Shown: in pieces, positions 33,791-42,135 of the stretch
Numbering within the stretch: the first letter of the stretch is position 1
Layout of the letters: every line of letters starts with the position of its first letter
Assembly (NCBI GenBank): GCA_902615025.1
Contig: CACMNV010000009.1
Location: 1-44,857 of the forward strand
Length of the DNA: 44,857 nucleotides
Direction: 5' to 3'
From: an uncultured SAR116 cluster alpha proteobacterium
Lineage (GTDB): Bacteria > Pseudomonadota > Alphaproteobacteria > Puniceispirillales > Marisalimonadaceae
Notes under the pieces: model-generated
Database searches by the model: none
What the model was told of the DNA's origin: nothing
Seen by the model: only the letters and a program-made list of their open reading frames with translations
Program-made: the position numbers and the translations under genes

Positions 33791-34989
33791 AAGTATGCTT
33801 CTCCTGGCTTAATTGTCGGCGTCCATTCACAATCACCAAAAGGACCATCGCCTTTATTGCTAACGTAAGCAATTCTCTTATCATTAGTTTTACCATCTAT
33901 AAGAGCACGTTGCAACCAATCCATAATATAATGATGACAATCTAATTTACCTAAATTTGGAATTCCCCATAATGGATGAAACTGATCTTCTATAACCCAT
34001 AATTCTTTTTTACATGTTAAGTCCTCATATACTTCTACAGCATCTTCTAATGGGCAAAGTGGATCAAATTCACCCGTAGCTAAAAGTGTTGGACATTGCA
34101 CTTTGTCAGCGTATCCTTTGACTGTCATTTTTTCAGCCATTTCATCAAATTCATCTTCATTATCCATACCTGCCATATACATGAACATTTGTTTAAATCT
34201 AGGCGATGAAACAGAGAAAATAGTATTATTAGGATTAAAAGTTGCTACACCACTTGCAAGTGCTGCAGGTCTATTATCATAACTGGCAAGTCTTAAAGAC
34301 CAATAACTTCCCATACTAACGCCGTAAATACCAATTTTATCAGAATCTACTTCTTCTCTTTTCTCTAGGTAGTCAATTACAGCTGCTCCTGCTCTTTCAT
34401 AATTATCTGCAACAGCCCTAATCTTTTGAATATTTGAGTTTCCTTGTCCAGGACCATCCATAGAAATAACATGCATTCCCCTATTAACACCTAAACTATT
34501 CATAACTCTTGGAAAATATTCTTTAGTTTGATCCATCCCAGGAACATAAATTACACATGGTGCTTTTCTTCTATCTGGCAGTAAATGCAATAAACAGGAT
34601 ATTGTTTTGCCATCATCAAACGGCACTTCAACTCTTTCTATTGGATATGGAGCTAATGCACTTCTTCTATCTACCATTTCCTTAAGTTTATTAGTTAAAT
34701 ATATTTTAACTGGATTGTCATCAAAGTAGATAGGATGTTGTGCCATTCTATAAGATTCAACAGCATGATCATAGTGCTCTAATGCAGTCATTTTAAAACC
34801 ATTTTTTTCAGCTGTTTTGGCTAATGCCTCATCATGTTCAGCTTTTTTTCGCCACATCTTAGGAAGCATTCTATAATTGTGTGCTCTTGTAGGCGTTTCA
34901 GGATCATCTCTTTCAAAGTTCTGTACTCTACCTCTCATATTAAGAGCTAGATCTAACATCCATTGTTGATTATCTCTTTTTGTCCTCAT
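33787..34989 (-). CDS. Alpha/beta hydrolase, 2,6-dihydropseudooxynicotine hydrolase-like
   Basis: A 400-residue serine hydrolase. The N-terminal 120 residues are helical, like the cap domain of DHPON hydrolase and related C-C-bond hydrolases. The nucleophile elbow is GIYGVSMGSYWS, the oxyanion area VIYVPGMDQT lies before it, the acidic residue is in LLATGEFDPLCP and the catalytic His in EDQFHPLWG. GGAG precedes ATG 34989. It is the last gene of the five-gene minus-strand operon, 11 bases after the OsmC gene. The family includes enzymes that cleave 1,3-diketones hydrolytically, which fits a terminal step in a catabolic route, but esterase activity is equally possible. Confidence 0.8.
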   Translation of the reverse strand: MRTKRDNQQWMLDLALNMRGRVQNFERDDPETPTRAHNYRMLPKMWRKKAEHDEALAKTAEKNGFKMTALEHYDHAVESYRMAQHPIYFDDNPVKIYLTNKLKEMVDRRSALAPYPIERVEVPFDDGKTISCLLHLLPDRRKAPCVIYVPGMDQTKEYFPRVMNSLGVNRGMHVISMDGPGQGNSNIQKIRAVADNYERAGAAVIDYLEKREEVDSDKIGIYGVSMGSYWSLRLASYDNRPAALASGVATFNPNNTIFSVSSPRFKQMFMYMAGMDNEDEFDEMAEKMTVKGYADKVQCPTLLATGEFDPLCPLEDAVEVYEDLTCKKELWVIEDQFHPLWGIPNLGKLDCHHYIMDWLQRALIDGKTNDKRIAYVSNKGDGPFGDCEWTPTIKPGEAYF

Positions 34990-35000
34990 TAAATGATCTC

Positions 35001-36185
35001 CTATTTGAAATTAATATTAATTTTTGGTTCTAAAGCTTCGCATAACGTAGCGTGCAGATAACAAGTTCTTTCTGACATATCGATTAACTTTTCATTATGT
35101 TCATCACTTGCTGTTCCATTCATATATAGATGAGTATCTAATGGTAACATCTCAACTGTACCATCATGATTTTCTTTAAATGAAGCATATTGAGACATTC
35201 TCAATCCTTCAATTGAAAATTTTTGATGGTGGATATATCTATGTGTTTGAGTTAGAAAACAAAATGAAATAGCTGCACCCATTACGTTTACTGGAGATGG
35301 CGCTATAATGCCGTCTATATCACTACTTATCATAAAATGTGTCATTCCAGGTAACCCAAGAACTGTGTCAACTTCGATTATCTTACTGTCAGAATTAGTT
35401 GAACTTTTACCTACAATCGTTCTAATTATTTTATTAAATTTCGGGTTCTCTGGATTACCAGTATCACCTTTAGGAACGTTATACCCATCAACAGGTTGAA
35501 CAGTTCCAGCCGAAACCTCACCCGTTTTAACAATTATTCTATCTGAAAAATTATCACTTTTAGATGGTGAAGGCTCAACTTTATATTGTTGATACGGATC
35601 TTCTGCATCTGTTTTTGAACTCTCATTTAAATTTGATAAATCTTTTCTTCTACCATTTGCATATAATGCAAACGTATTTTTTAACGGAGTTCTTAATCCA
35701 GCAAGAACTGGTGACATTTTTGATGCTTTTAGAATTAAGCTTTTAATGTCCTCATGATTTTCAGATGTACTTACATCTAAATTTATAGTTGTTGGTTCTG
35801 CATGACCTTTGCCATCACCTTTTACAAAGGACCCTGTTAGATAGTAAGAATTCAAAACTTCGCAATCAATATTGTTAATCCTCAATCCGTTTGATTTGGC
35901 TTGTTTCATCACGTTACCAACAATATCTCCATGTATGGATGCATTAAAAAAACCTAAAGGGAATGGCGCTAAGTCAGTACCATTTAAATGCTTACCTTCG
36001 TCAGAAGTTAGTCTAAATGATGAAGAGTTTAAATCTCCTTCGTAACCAATTGTTTCTTTCTGGAGTATATCCATCTGCCTTGTGTGAGATGTAAAAGTTC
36101 TATTAAAATTTTTTGAACTATCTTGCACTTTTTTAATTAAAAAACCTAAAGGATATCCATTCTTACTTATATCTTCGTATTTCAT
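35001..36185 (-). CDS. Tandem OsmC-domain protein
   Basis: A 394-residue protein with two OsmC-like halves. The first (about 60-180) has the OsmC-type pattern PFPLGFFNASIHGDIVG, YYLTGSFVKG and SPVLAGL, and lacks the active-site cysteine. The second (about 265-394) has APSPVNVMGAAISFCFLTQT with one cysteine and SERTCYLHATLCEA with others, compatible with the peroxidatic/resolving pair. OsmC proteins reduce organic hydroperoxides or bind reactive acyl groups. It sits between the IlvD and hydrolase genes of a catabolic operon, so it may act on a pathway intermediate or protect the iron-sulfur enzyme. GGAG precedes ATG 36185. Confidence 0.72.
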   Translation of the reverse strand: MKYEDISKNGYPLGFLIKKVQDSSKNFNRTFTSHTRQMDILQKETIGYEGDLNSSSFRLTSDEGKHLNGTDLAPFPLGFFNASIHGDIVGNVMKQAKSNGLRINNIDCEVLNSYYLTGSFVKGDGKGHAEPTTINLDVSTSENHEDIKSLILKASKMSPVLAGLRTPLKNTFALYANGRRKDLSNLNESSKTDAEDPYQQYKVEPSPSKSDNFSDRIIVKTGEVSAGTVQPVDGYNVPKGDTGNPENPKFNKIIRTIVGKSSTNSDSKIIEVDTVLGLPGMTHFMISSDIDGIIAPSPVNVMGAAISFCFLTQTHRYIHHQKFSIEGLRMSQYASFKENHDGTVEMLPLDTHLYMNGTASDEHNEKLIDMSERTCYLHATLCEALEPKININFK

Positions 36186-36200
36186 TATAACTCCATGTTT

Positions 36201-37886
36201 TTATTTTAAAAATTGAAAGTCTACACCTTCGTCAGCTTGAGTAACTTCATTCATATAAAGTTTATTATAACCTCTTCTTTTAATCTTATCATCCGATAAT
36301 AATGATATTCTTTTATTTATTTCTTCTTCCGATATAAGAAGATCTATCTTTCTATTAGGAACATCTAATTTTATTTGATCACCATTTTGAACAATAGCAA
36401 GTGGTCCTTTTTCGTAAGATTCAGGAGTAACATGGAGAACAATCGTGCCAGAAGCTGTACCACTCATTCTTCCATCTGATATTCTTACCATGTCTTTAAC
36501 ACCTTGCCTTGCTAACTTTTTAGGAATTGGTATTAGCCCTGCCTCTGGCATGCCAGGTCCACCTTTTGGACCAATACTTTTTAATACAAGAACGTCATCT
36601 TTTGATACGTCTAATTCTTCAGTATCAACTCTATTTGCTAAATCTTCTAAATTTTCAAAAACTACCGCTTTACCTTCATGAACAAGTAAATCAGGCGATG
36701 CTGCAGACTGTTTTATAATGGCGCAACCAGGTGCTAATGTTCCACTAAGCACAGCTATGCTACCACCTTTGAAAACCGGATTATCTTTTGAAGTAATTAT
36801 GTTTTGTTTCCATTTTGAAGCTTTTTGTATTTCTTCACCGATGGTATTCCCGTTAACTAATTTTGCATCTAAATCAAGAAAATCTTTTAATTCATCAAAT
36901 ATTCTAATCGAACCGCCTGCTTTATATAAATCCTCCATATATCCTATTCCTGAAGGTTTTAAATCAACAATCATTGGGAGATTTTGAGTAAGCTTATCAA
37001 AATTCTTTAAGTCAACATTCACCCCAAGACGACCAGCCATAGCTGTAAGATGAACAACGCCATTTGTTGACCCACCAATTGCAGACAAAACTGTTAATGC
37101 ATTCATAAAACTTTTTTCATTTAAAAATTTAGAAGGGTTTAGATTTTCATTAGCAATTTTAACAGATATCTCTCCAGTTTTCTCCGCAATACGTTTTCTA
37201 TCTGCAGATACAGCTGGAGCGCATGCGCTATTGGGTGCCATCAATCCAAGCGCTTCAGTAGTAATTGCCATGGTACTTGCGGTACCCATGACACCGCACG
37301 TACCTACTGTAGGTACGAGCTGATTATTCACTTCTTCAATATCATCATCATTAAGATCTTCTGCTCTATAACTTGCCCAAAATCTTCTACAATCAGTACA
37401 TGCGCCTACTCTTTCGCCTCTGAATGATCCTGTAAGCATTGGCCCAGTAACAAGCTGAATTATGGGTATATCTGCACTAATGCCACCCATTACTTGCGCA
37501 GGTACAGTTTTATCACATCCTCCTATAAGTATGCATGCATCCATTGGTTGAGCTCTTAACATTTCTTCTGTATCCATAGACATAAGGTTTCTTAAATACA
37601 TTGATGTTGGGTTGGCAAATGATTCGTGAATTGTAATTGTTGGAAATTCCAATGGTATTCCACCATTAGCAAGGATACCTGCTTTAGCGCTTTTAATTAA
37701 ATCTGGAACGTTACCATGGCATGGATTGTAATCACTAAATGTATTTGTAATACCAATAATTTTTTTATCCAGCATATCATCCGAGTACCCAAGCCCCTTT
37801 ATAAATGCTTTTCTTAAAAAGATGGAAAATCCCGTATCACCATAATTAGTAAGGTTTTTTTTCATGCCAGTTTTATTTTTTGACAC
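36201..37886 (-). CDS. IlvD/Edd family dehydratase (sugar-acid dehydratase type)
   Basis: A 561-residue iron-sulfur dehydratase. Cluster cysteines are in YNPCHGNVPDL, IGGCDKTVPAQ and VGTCGVMGTASTM. Other marks are the Mg/Lys region of SFRGERVGACTDCRRFW, AIGGSTNGVVHLTA and the C-terminal PKGGPGMPEAG and GRMSGTASGTIVLH. The family contains dihydroxy-acid dehydratase (IlvD), 6-phosphogluconate dehydratase (Edd) and aldonic acid dehydratases. Context (lactonase-type and SDR genes beside it, no ilv genes) favours a sugar-acid dehydratase. The start is GTG 37886 with GGAGAGGA upstream; ATG 37904 would place that ribosome site inside the gene and overlap the SDR. It follows the SDR stop by one base. 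Confidence 0.9.
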   Translation of the reverse strand: MSKNKTGMKKNLTNYGDTGFSIFLRKAFIKGLGYSDDMLDKKIIGITNTFSDYNPCHGNVPDLIKSAKAGILANGGIPLEFPTITIHESFANPTSMYLRNLMSMDTEEMLRAQPMDACILIGGCDKTVPAQVMGGISADIPIIQLVTGPMLTGSFRGERVGACTDCRRFWASYRAEDLNDDDIEEVNNQLVPTVGTCGVMGTASTMAITTEALGLMAPNSACAPAVSADRKRIAEKTGEISVKIANENLNPSKFLNEKSFMNALTVLSAIGGSTNGVVHLTAMAGRLGVNVDLKNFDKLTQNLPMIVDLKPSGIGYMEDLYKAGGSIRIFDELKDFLDLDAKLVNGNTIGEEIQKASKWKQNIITSKDNPVFKGGSIAVLSGTLAPGCAIIKQSAASPDLLVHEGKAVVFENLEDLANRVDTEELDVSKDDVLVLKSIGPKGGPGMPEAGLIPIPKKLARQGVKDMVRISDGRMSGTASGTIVLHVTPESYEKGPLAIVQNGDQIKLDVPNRKIDLLISEEEINKRISLLSDDKIKRRGYNKLYMNEVTQADEGVDFQFLK

Positions 37887-37887
37887 T

Positions 37888-38634
37888 TTATCCTCTCCCA
37901 ACAAATGGCATATTTGTAGCCATTATTGTCATATTTAAGATATTAGTTCCTTCTGGTAAACTAGCAATATAAGCAACTGCTTTACCACAATCTTCAGCCT
38001 CAAACACTGGTTCTATCATAACTTCACCATTAGCCTGCGGTACGCCTGATTTAAAACGTGATCCAATATCTGTATCTGCGTTCCCAATATCCAATTGAGA
38101 ACATGATATATTAAAATTTCTTCCATCTAAAGCAATAGATTTTGTTAACCCATTTACAGCATGCTTTGTGGCTGTGTAGGCAATAGTATCTGGTCTTGGA
38201 GAGTGTGCCGATACAGAACCATTATTTACTATTCTCCCCCCTTGCGGAGATTGATTTTTCATTAACTTTATAGCTTGCTGTGAACAAAGAAAGGAACCTG
38301 TTAAATTCACATCAACAGTTTTTCTCCAATCTTCTTCCTTTAAATCTTCAATAGGAACTCTAGGTGCTCCCATCCCTGCATTATTAAAAAGTAAATCTAT
38401 TCGCCCATGATCAGTTTTGATTTTATCAAATAAAGCAACAACTTGAGAGCTAATTGTAATATCAGTTTTAATAGCAATAATTTTATGATTACTATTTGTC
38501 GCTAGTGATGAAGTTTTTATTAATTCTTCTTCACGTCTTCCAACAATATAAACAGTAAAATCAATTTTGTTTAATTCTAATGCAGCGGAACGTCCTATAC
38601 CTGAACCACCACCTGTTACTAAAGCAACTCTCAT
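37888..38634 (-). CDS. Short-chain dehydrogenase/reductase (SDR)
   Basis: A 248-residue classical SDR. The cofactor motif TGGGSGIG is at residues 7-14, LLFNNAGMGAP follows, and the catalytic set is Ser in NNGSVSAHS, and Tyr/Lys in YTATK. An Arg at the end of the second strand (VGRREEE) suggests NADP(H). It lies between the amidohydrolase gene (10 bases) and the dehydratase gene (1 base). A sugar, sugar-acid or hydroxyacid dehydrogenase role is inferred from the operon. Confidence 0.9.
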   Translation of the reverse strand: MRVALVTGGGSGIGRSAALELNKIDFTVYIVGRREEELIKTSSLATNSNHKIIAIKTDITISSQVVALFDKIKTDHGRIDLLFNNAGMGAPRVPIEDLKEEDWRKTVDVNLTGSFLCSQQAIKLMKNQSPQGGRIVNNGSVSAHSPRPDTIAYTATKHAVNGLTKSIALDGRNFNISCSQLDIGNADTDIGSRFKSGVPQANGEVMIEPVFEAEDCGKAVAYIASLPEGTNILNMTIMATNMPFVGRG

Positions 38635-38644
38635 TACTCAATAC

Positions 38645-39526
38645 TTAAAATGAATAAAATTTTTCAGGATTGGTAACCATGATTTTTTGTCTCATATTAT
38701 CGTCAGTTACCCATTCACCAAATGCGTCAACCAAATCCCCATCATTGGGATTAACCTCATACTTATTTGGATGTGGCCAGTCTGTGCCCCACATAATATT
38801 ATCTGAATTTGCTTCTATCAGAGCTCGTGCCATTGGCATAACATCATCATATGGAGGAAGATCAGTTTCACTAACTCTATTAGCTCCAGATATTTTAATC
38901 CATGTATTACCATCACGAACTAAATCCAACAATGTTTTGAAACCTTCAGAATTAATTCCATTTGTTGCGGGTTGATACGCAAAATGTGCAATTGAAATTG
39001 GAACAGATGATTTTTTAAAAATAGGAGCTAACTCAACGATATCCTTTCCCGGAAAAAGATATTCCACATGCCAACCTAAATCTTTTATCCTTGCTTCAAG
39101 TGTTGGTATCTCATCTAAACCTATAGGCATACCACCAATATTGTCCATGTTCAATCTAACACCTTTTATGCCTTGTTTATCAAGATCCTCTAAAAAATTA
39201 TCTGACACATCCATCTTAATTGCACAAACACCTCTAGCTCTATCTGGTGTTTCGTCATTCATAACCTTCATTCCCTTCAATATTGCGGAGTTATCCACTC
39301 CATAAGGAGAAGGTTGAGTATAAACCACCCTACTCACTCCAAGTTGAGAATGTAAATGTTTTAAATCATCAAGTGTTGAATCTGGAGGATTATAGCCTCT
39401 TCCTTCAAATAGTGAGTATTGGCTTTCAAATATATGCACATGTGTATCAATTGAACCTTCAGGCAACTTAATACTTGGAACTTTTGGGTTTCTATCTGGA
39501 GCTATACAGTCTCTTATATTCGTCAT
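38645..39526 (-). CDS. Amidohydrolase family 2 / COG3618-type lactonase
   Basis: A 293-residue TIM-barrel hydrolase of the group with 2-pyrone-4,6-dicarboxylate lactonase (LigI) and L-fucono-lactonase. It shows SIDTHVHIFES (HxH metal motif), RGVCAIKMDVS, GVRLNMDN, ISIAHFAYQ and MWGTDWPHPNKYE. ATG 39526 is preferred since AGAGGAGG lies eight bases upstream (39534-39541); the longer ATG 39553 would include it in the gene. It heads the five-gene operon, with a 237-base spacer to the divergent egtBD. Its substrate is probably a lactone of a sugar acid or of an aromatic-ring-fission product. Confidence 0.83.
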   Translation of the reverse strand: MTNIRDCIAPDRNPKVPSIKLPEGSIDTHVHIFESQYSLFEGRGYNPPDSTLDDLKHLHSQLGVSRVVYTQPSPYGVDNSAILKGMKVMNDETPDRARGVCAIKMDVSDNFLEDLDKQGIKGVRLNMDNIGGMPIGLDEIPTLEARIKDLGWHVEYLFPGKDIVELAPIFKKSSVPISIAHFAYQPATNGINSEGFKTLLDLVRDGNTWIKISGANRVSETDLPPYDDVMPMARALIEANSDNIMWGTDWPHPNKYEVNPNDGDLVDAFGEWVTDDNMRQKIMVTNPEKFYSF

Positions 39527-39614
39527 TTGCAATCCTCCTCTAACAAATTTCATAAAAGACTAATAGAATTTAGATCAAAGTTAAAATGATAAATTCAAAT
39601 AATTTAAATCATTT

Positions 39615-39662
39615 TATTTGATTTATGTATTGAGTTACGTATTTTAATAATTTTTGTTTCTT
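39615..39662 (+). repeat. Imperfect direct repeat, copy 1 (upstream of egtBD)
   Basis: The stretch beginning TATTTGATTTATG and running through TTTTAATAATTTTTG is repeated with some mismatches and a 2-base deletion at 42044-42089. The two copies lie in the leader regions of egtBD and of the TauE-like gene, so they flank egtBD. Confidence 0.4.
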
Positions 39663-39790
39663 AATAAAATAATCTCTAATTATTAATTAAATATGACTCT
39701 AGCATGAGATTAATAAATTAATTTTTTAAATAACTAATTGTAAACTTTTTTATTATTAGTATGATTTTAACTTAAATAGCAGAGATTATT

Positions 39791-42025
39791 ATTTTAAAAT
39801 CATCAAAAAATTTAGAGAACTTAAATGTAAATGAAGATTTAGCAAGTTTATATGACAAGACTCGTAATCAGTCATTACATTTGTCAGAACCTCTTAGTGA
39901 AGCAGACCAATGTATTCAATCAATGCCTGACGCAAGTCCAACTAAATGGCATTTAGCGCACACCACATGGTTTTTTGAAACGTTCATTCTAAAACAATTT
40001 GTAAAAAATTATAAAGAGTATCATGCTGACTTTAATTTCTTATTTAATTCTTACTACAATAAGATAGGTGATCGTCATGCTAGAGCTGAAAGAGGTATGA
40101 TTACACGTCCTTCATCGACTGAGGTAAACGAATATAGAACATATGTTGATAATAAAATGAGGGATTACTTTCAATCAAAACCAACATCTGAAGTGCTAAA
40201 CTTAGTAGAGCTTGGAATAAATCACGAGCAACAACATCAAGAACTTTTAATAACAGACATTAAACATGCTCTTTCAAAGAATCCATTATATCCAGCTTAC
40301 AGTAAACAGTTACCAGTAAAAGGGTTGAGTGTAAGTAAAAATAGTTGGGTAGATCATCCTGGAGGTCTTCTTGAAATTGGATATTCTGGTAAAGAATTTA
40401 TTTTTGACGCTGAAGGTCCAAAACATAAAGTTTGGATAGAACCTTTTAGTTTAGCAAAACATCCAGTATCAAATCGCGAGTTCATAAATTTTATTGAAGA
40501 TGGCGGTTATAAAAAGGCGGAGTTTTGGTTATCTGACGGATGGGCATTATGTCAGAAAGAAAATTGGGAAGCTCCCATGTATTGGCATAAAAATGACGAT
40601 GGTAGTTGGTCTTATTATACAATGGGTGGTTTAATACCAATTAAACTAAATGCGCCAGTTTGCCATGTAAGTTATTATGAAGCTGATGCCTTTGCCCGAT
40701 GGTCGGGTGCCAGATTACCCAGAGAAACGGAGTGGGAAGTCATTGCTAAATCATTAGATGTTGAAGGACATTTCGCTGATGCTAATCTATTTGATCCACA
40801 GCCTTCAACTAAAGATGGAGTTACACAAATTTATGGAGATGTGTGGGAATGGACACAGAGTTCTTTTAGTGCTTATCCAGGATATGAAATAGCTGAAGGT
40901 GCAGTGGGAGAATATAATGGTAAATTTATGTCTGGACAGATGGTTTTACGAGGTGGTTCTTGTGCCACACCTATAGACCATATTAGACCTTCTTACAGAA
41001 ACTTTTTTCCTCCGTATGCACGATGGCAATTTTCAGGAATTCGTCTAGCTAAAGATAAATTCGCTTCGATTTCTTTCCTCCACGCTAATGACAATAATAA
41101 CAAAGATATATTTTTAAATGATATCATTTTAGGATTAAGTTCAATACCAAAACATATATCATCAAAATATCTTTATGATACTCAAGGCGCACAACTATTC
41201 GAGAAAATCTGTGAACTTGAGGCTTATTACCCTACAAGAACAGAAATAGGTATTCTTAAAAATAATGCTGCTGAAATTGCAAAATCTCTTGGTCCGAACG
41301 TAACAATTATTGAATATGGCTCTGGAGCTCTTGAGAAAGTTCGTATACTCCTAGACATATTGATTGACCCAAGTTCACTTTGTGCAATAGATATCTCTGA
41401 AGAACAGTTAAAAAATTCTGCTAGTATTATACGCAATGCCTACCCCAATATTGAAGTTTTAACAGTTGCTGCTGATTTTACTAAAGCAGTAAAAATACCA
41501 AAATCACAACGCGAGACAAAGTCTAAAATTGTTTTTTTCCCAGGATCAACTATTGGTAATTTTGAACCAGATGATGCTAGAGCATTTTTACAAAATATTT
41601 GTAAAACAATTGGTAAAAACGGAAAATTACTAATAGGTGTTGATTTAAAAAAGGATTATGAACGTCTTCTTAAAGCATATGACGACGATGACGGCATCAC
41701 TGAAGCTTTTAATAAAAATCTTTTATCTCGTATAAACCATGAATTAGGCGCTGATTTCAATCCAAATTTATTTCGTCATATTGTTCGGTTCAACACTTTC
41801 AAAGGCAGAATTGAAATGCATCTTGAAAGTTGTATAGATCAGTCTGTTAATATTGGTAAAGAAAAATTTTTCTTTACAGCTGGAGAAACTATCCATACCG
41901 AAAATTCATATAAATATCATATTCATGAATTCATAAAATTGGCTGAATCATCTGGTTTAGATAAACTATCAACATGGACAGACAAAGATAATCTCTTTGC
42001 TGTCATTTTGTTTAGAGTAAGGTAA
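39791..42025 (+). CDS. egtBD: Fused ergothioneine enzyme: EgtB sulfoxide synthase + EgtD histidine methyltransferase
   Basis: One polypeptide carries both key ergothioneine steps. Numbering is from the first canonical start, TTG 39881 (714 residues). The DinB-like iron domain has WHLAHTTWFFE and the HX3HXE motif HEQQHQE (His115, His119, Glu121). The FGE-sulfatase domain (about 165-392) ends LRGGSCATP...RPSYRNFFPP and GIRLA. EgtD follows at about 398-714: YLYDTQGAQLFEKI, YYPTRTEI, IEYGSGALEKVRI (SAM loop) and FFPGSTIGNFE. EgtD trimethylates histidine to hercynine; EgtB joins it to a thiol donor with O2. The TTG start cuts conserved N-terminal sequence (LASLYDKTRNQSLHLSEPLS); the frame is open to 39776 but offers only ATA 39776 or ATT 39785/39788/39791 there. 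I list 39791 tentatively. No egtA, egtC or egtE is nearby. Confidence 0.9.
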   Translation: MLKSSKNLENLNVNEDLASLYDKTRNQSLHLSEPLSEADQCIQSMPDASPTKWHLAHTTWFFETFILKQFVKNYKEYHADFNFLFNSYYNKIGDRHARAERGMITRPSSTEVNEYRTYVDNKMRDYFQSKPTSEVLNLVELGINHEQQHQELLITDIKHALSKNPLYPAYSKQLPVKGLSVSKNSWVDHPGGLLEIGYSGKEFIFDAEGPKHKVWIEPFSLAKHPVSNREFINFIEDGGYKKAEFWLSDGWALCQKENWEAPMYWHKNDDGSWSYYTMGGLIPIKLNAPVCHVSYYEADAFARWSGARLPRETEWEVIAKSLDVEGHFADANLFDPQPSTKDGVTQIYGDVWEWTQSSFSAYPGYEIAEGAVGEYNGKFMSGQMVLRGGSCATPIDHIRPSYRNFFPPYARWQFSGIRLAKDKFASISFLHANDNNNKDIFLNDIILGLSSIPKHISSKYLYDTQGAQLFEKICELEAYYPTRTEIGILKNNAAEIAKSLGPNVTIIEYGSGALEKVRILLDILIDPSSLCAIDISEEQLKNSASIIRNAYPNIEVLTVAADFTKAVKIPKSQRETKSKIVFFPGSTIGNFEPDDARAFLQNICKTIGKNGKLLIGVDLKKDYERLLKAYDDDDGITEAFNKNLLSRINHELGADFNPNLFRHIVRFNTFKGRIEMHLESCIDQSVNIGKEKFFFTAGETIHTENSYKYHIHEFIKLAESSGLDKLSTWTDKDNLFAVILFRVR

Positions 42026-42043
42026 TTAAATATCTAATTTTTC

Positions 42044-42089
42044 TATTTGATATATGTTGAGTTATCAATTTTAATAATTTTAGTTATTT
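42044..42089 (+). repeat. Imperfect direct repeat, copy 2 (upstream of tauE-like gene)
   Basis: Second copy of the repeat described at 39615-39662. It starts TATTTGATATATG and continues through TTTTAATAATTTTAG, and lies 47 bases before the TauE-like start codon. Confidence 0.4.
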
Positions 42090-42135
42090 AAATTTATAAT
42101 TTAAAAAAAATAATAAAAAGCATTAATTTATATAA

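Noticed and set aside
37299-37317. Perfect 19-base palindrome with 9-base arms
   Set aside because: It lies inside the dehydratase gene where the codons for VPTVGT, part of the conserved PTVGTCGVMGTAS block, produce the symmetry; coding constraint explains it.
38670-38975. 101-codon open frame opposite the COG3618-type lactonase gene
   Set aside because: Antisense shadow of a conserved gene with no start signal.
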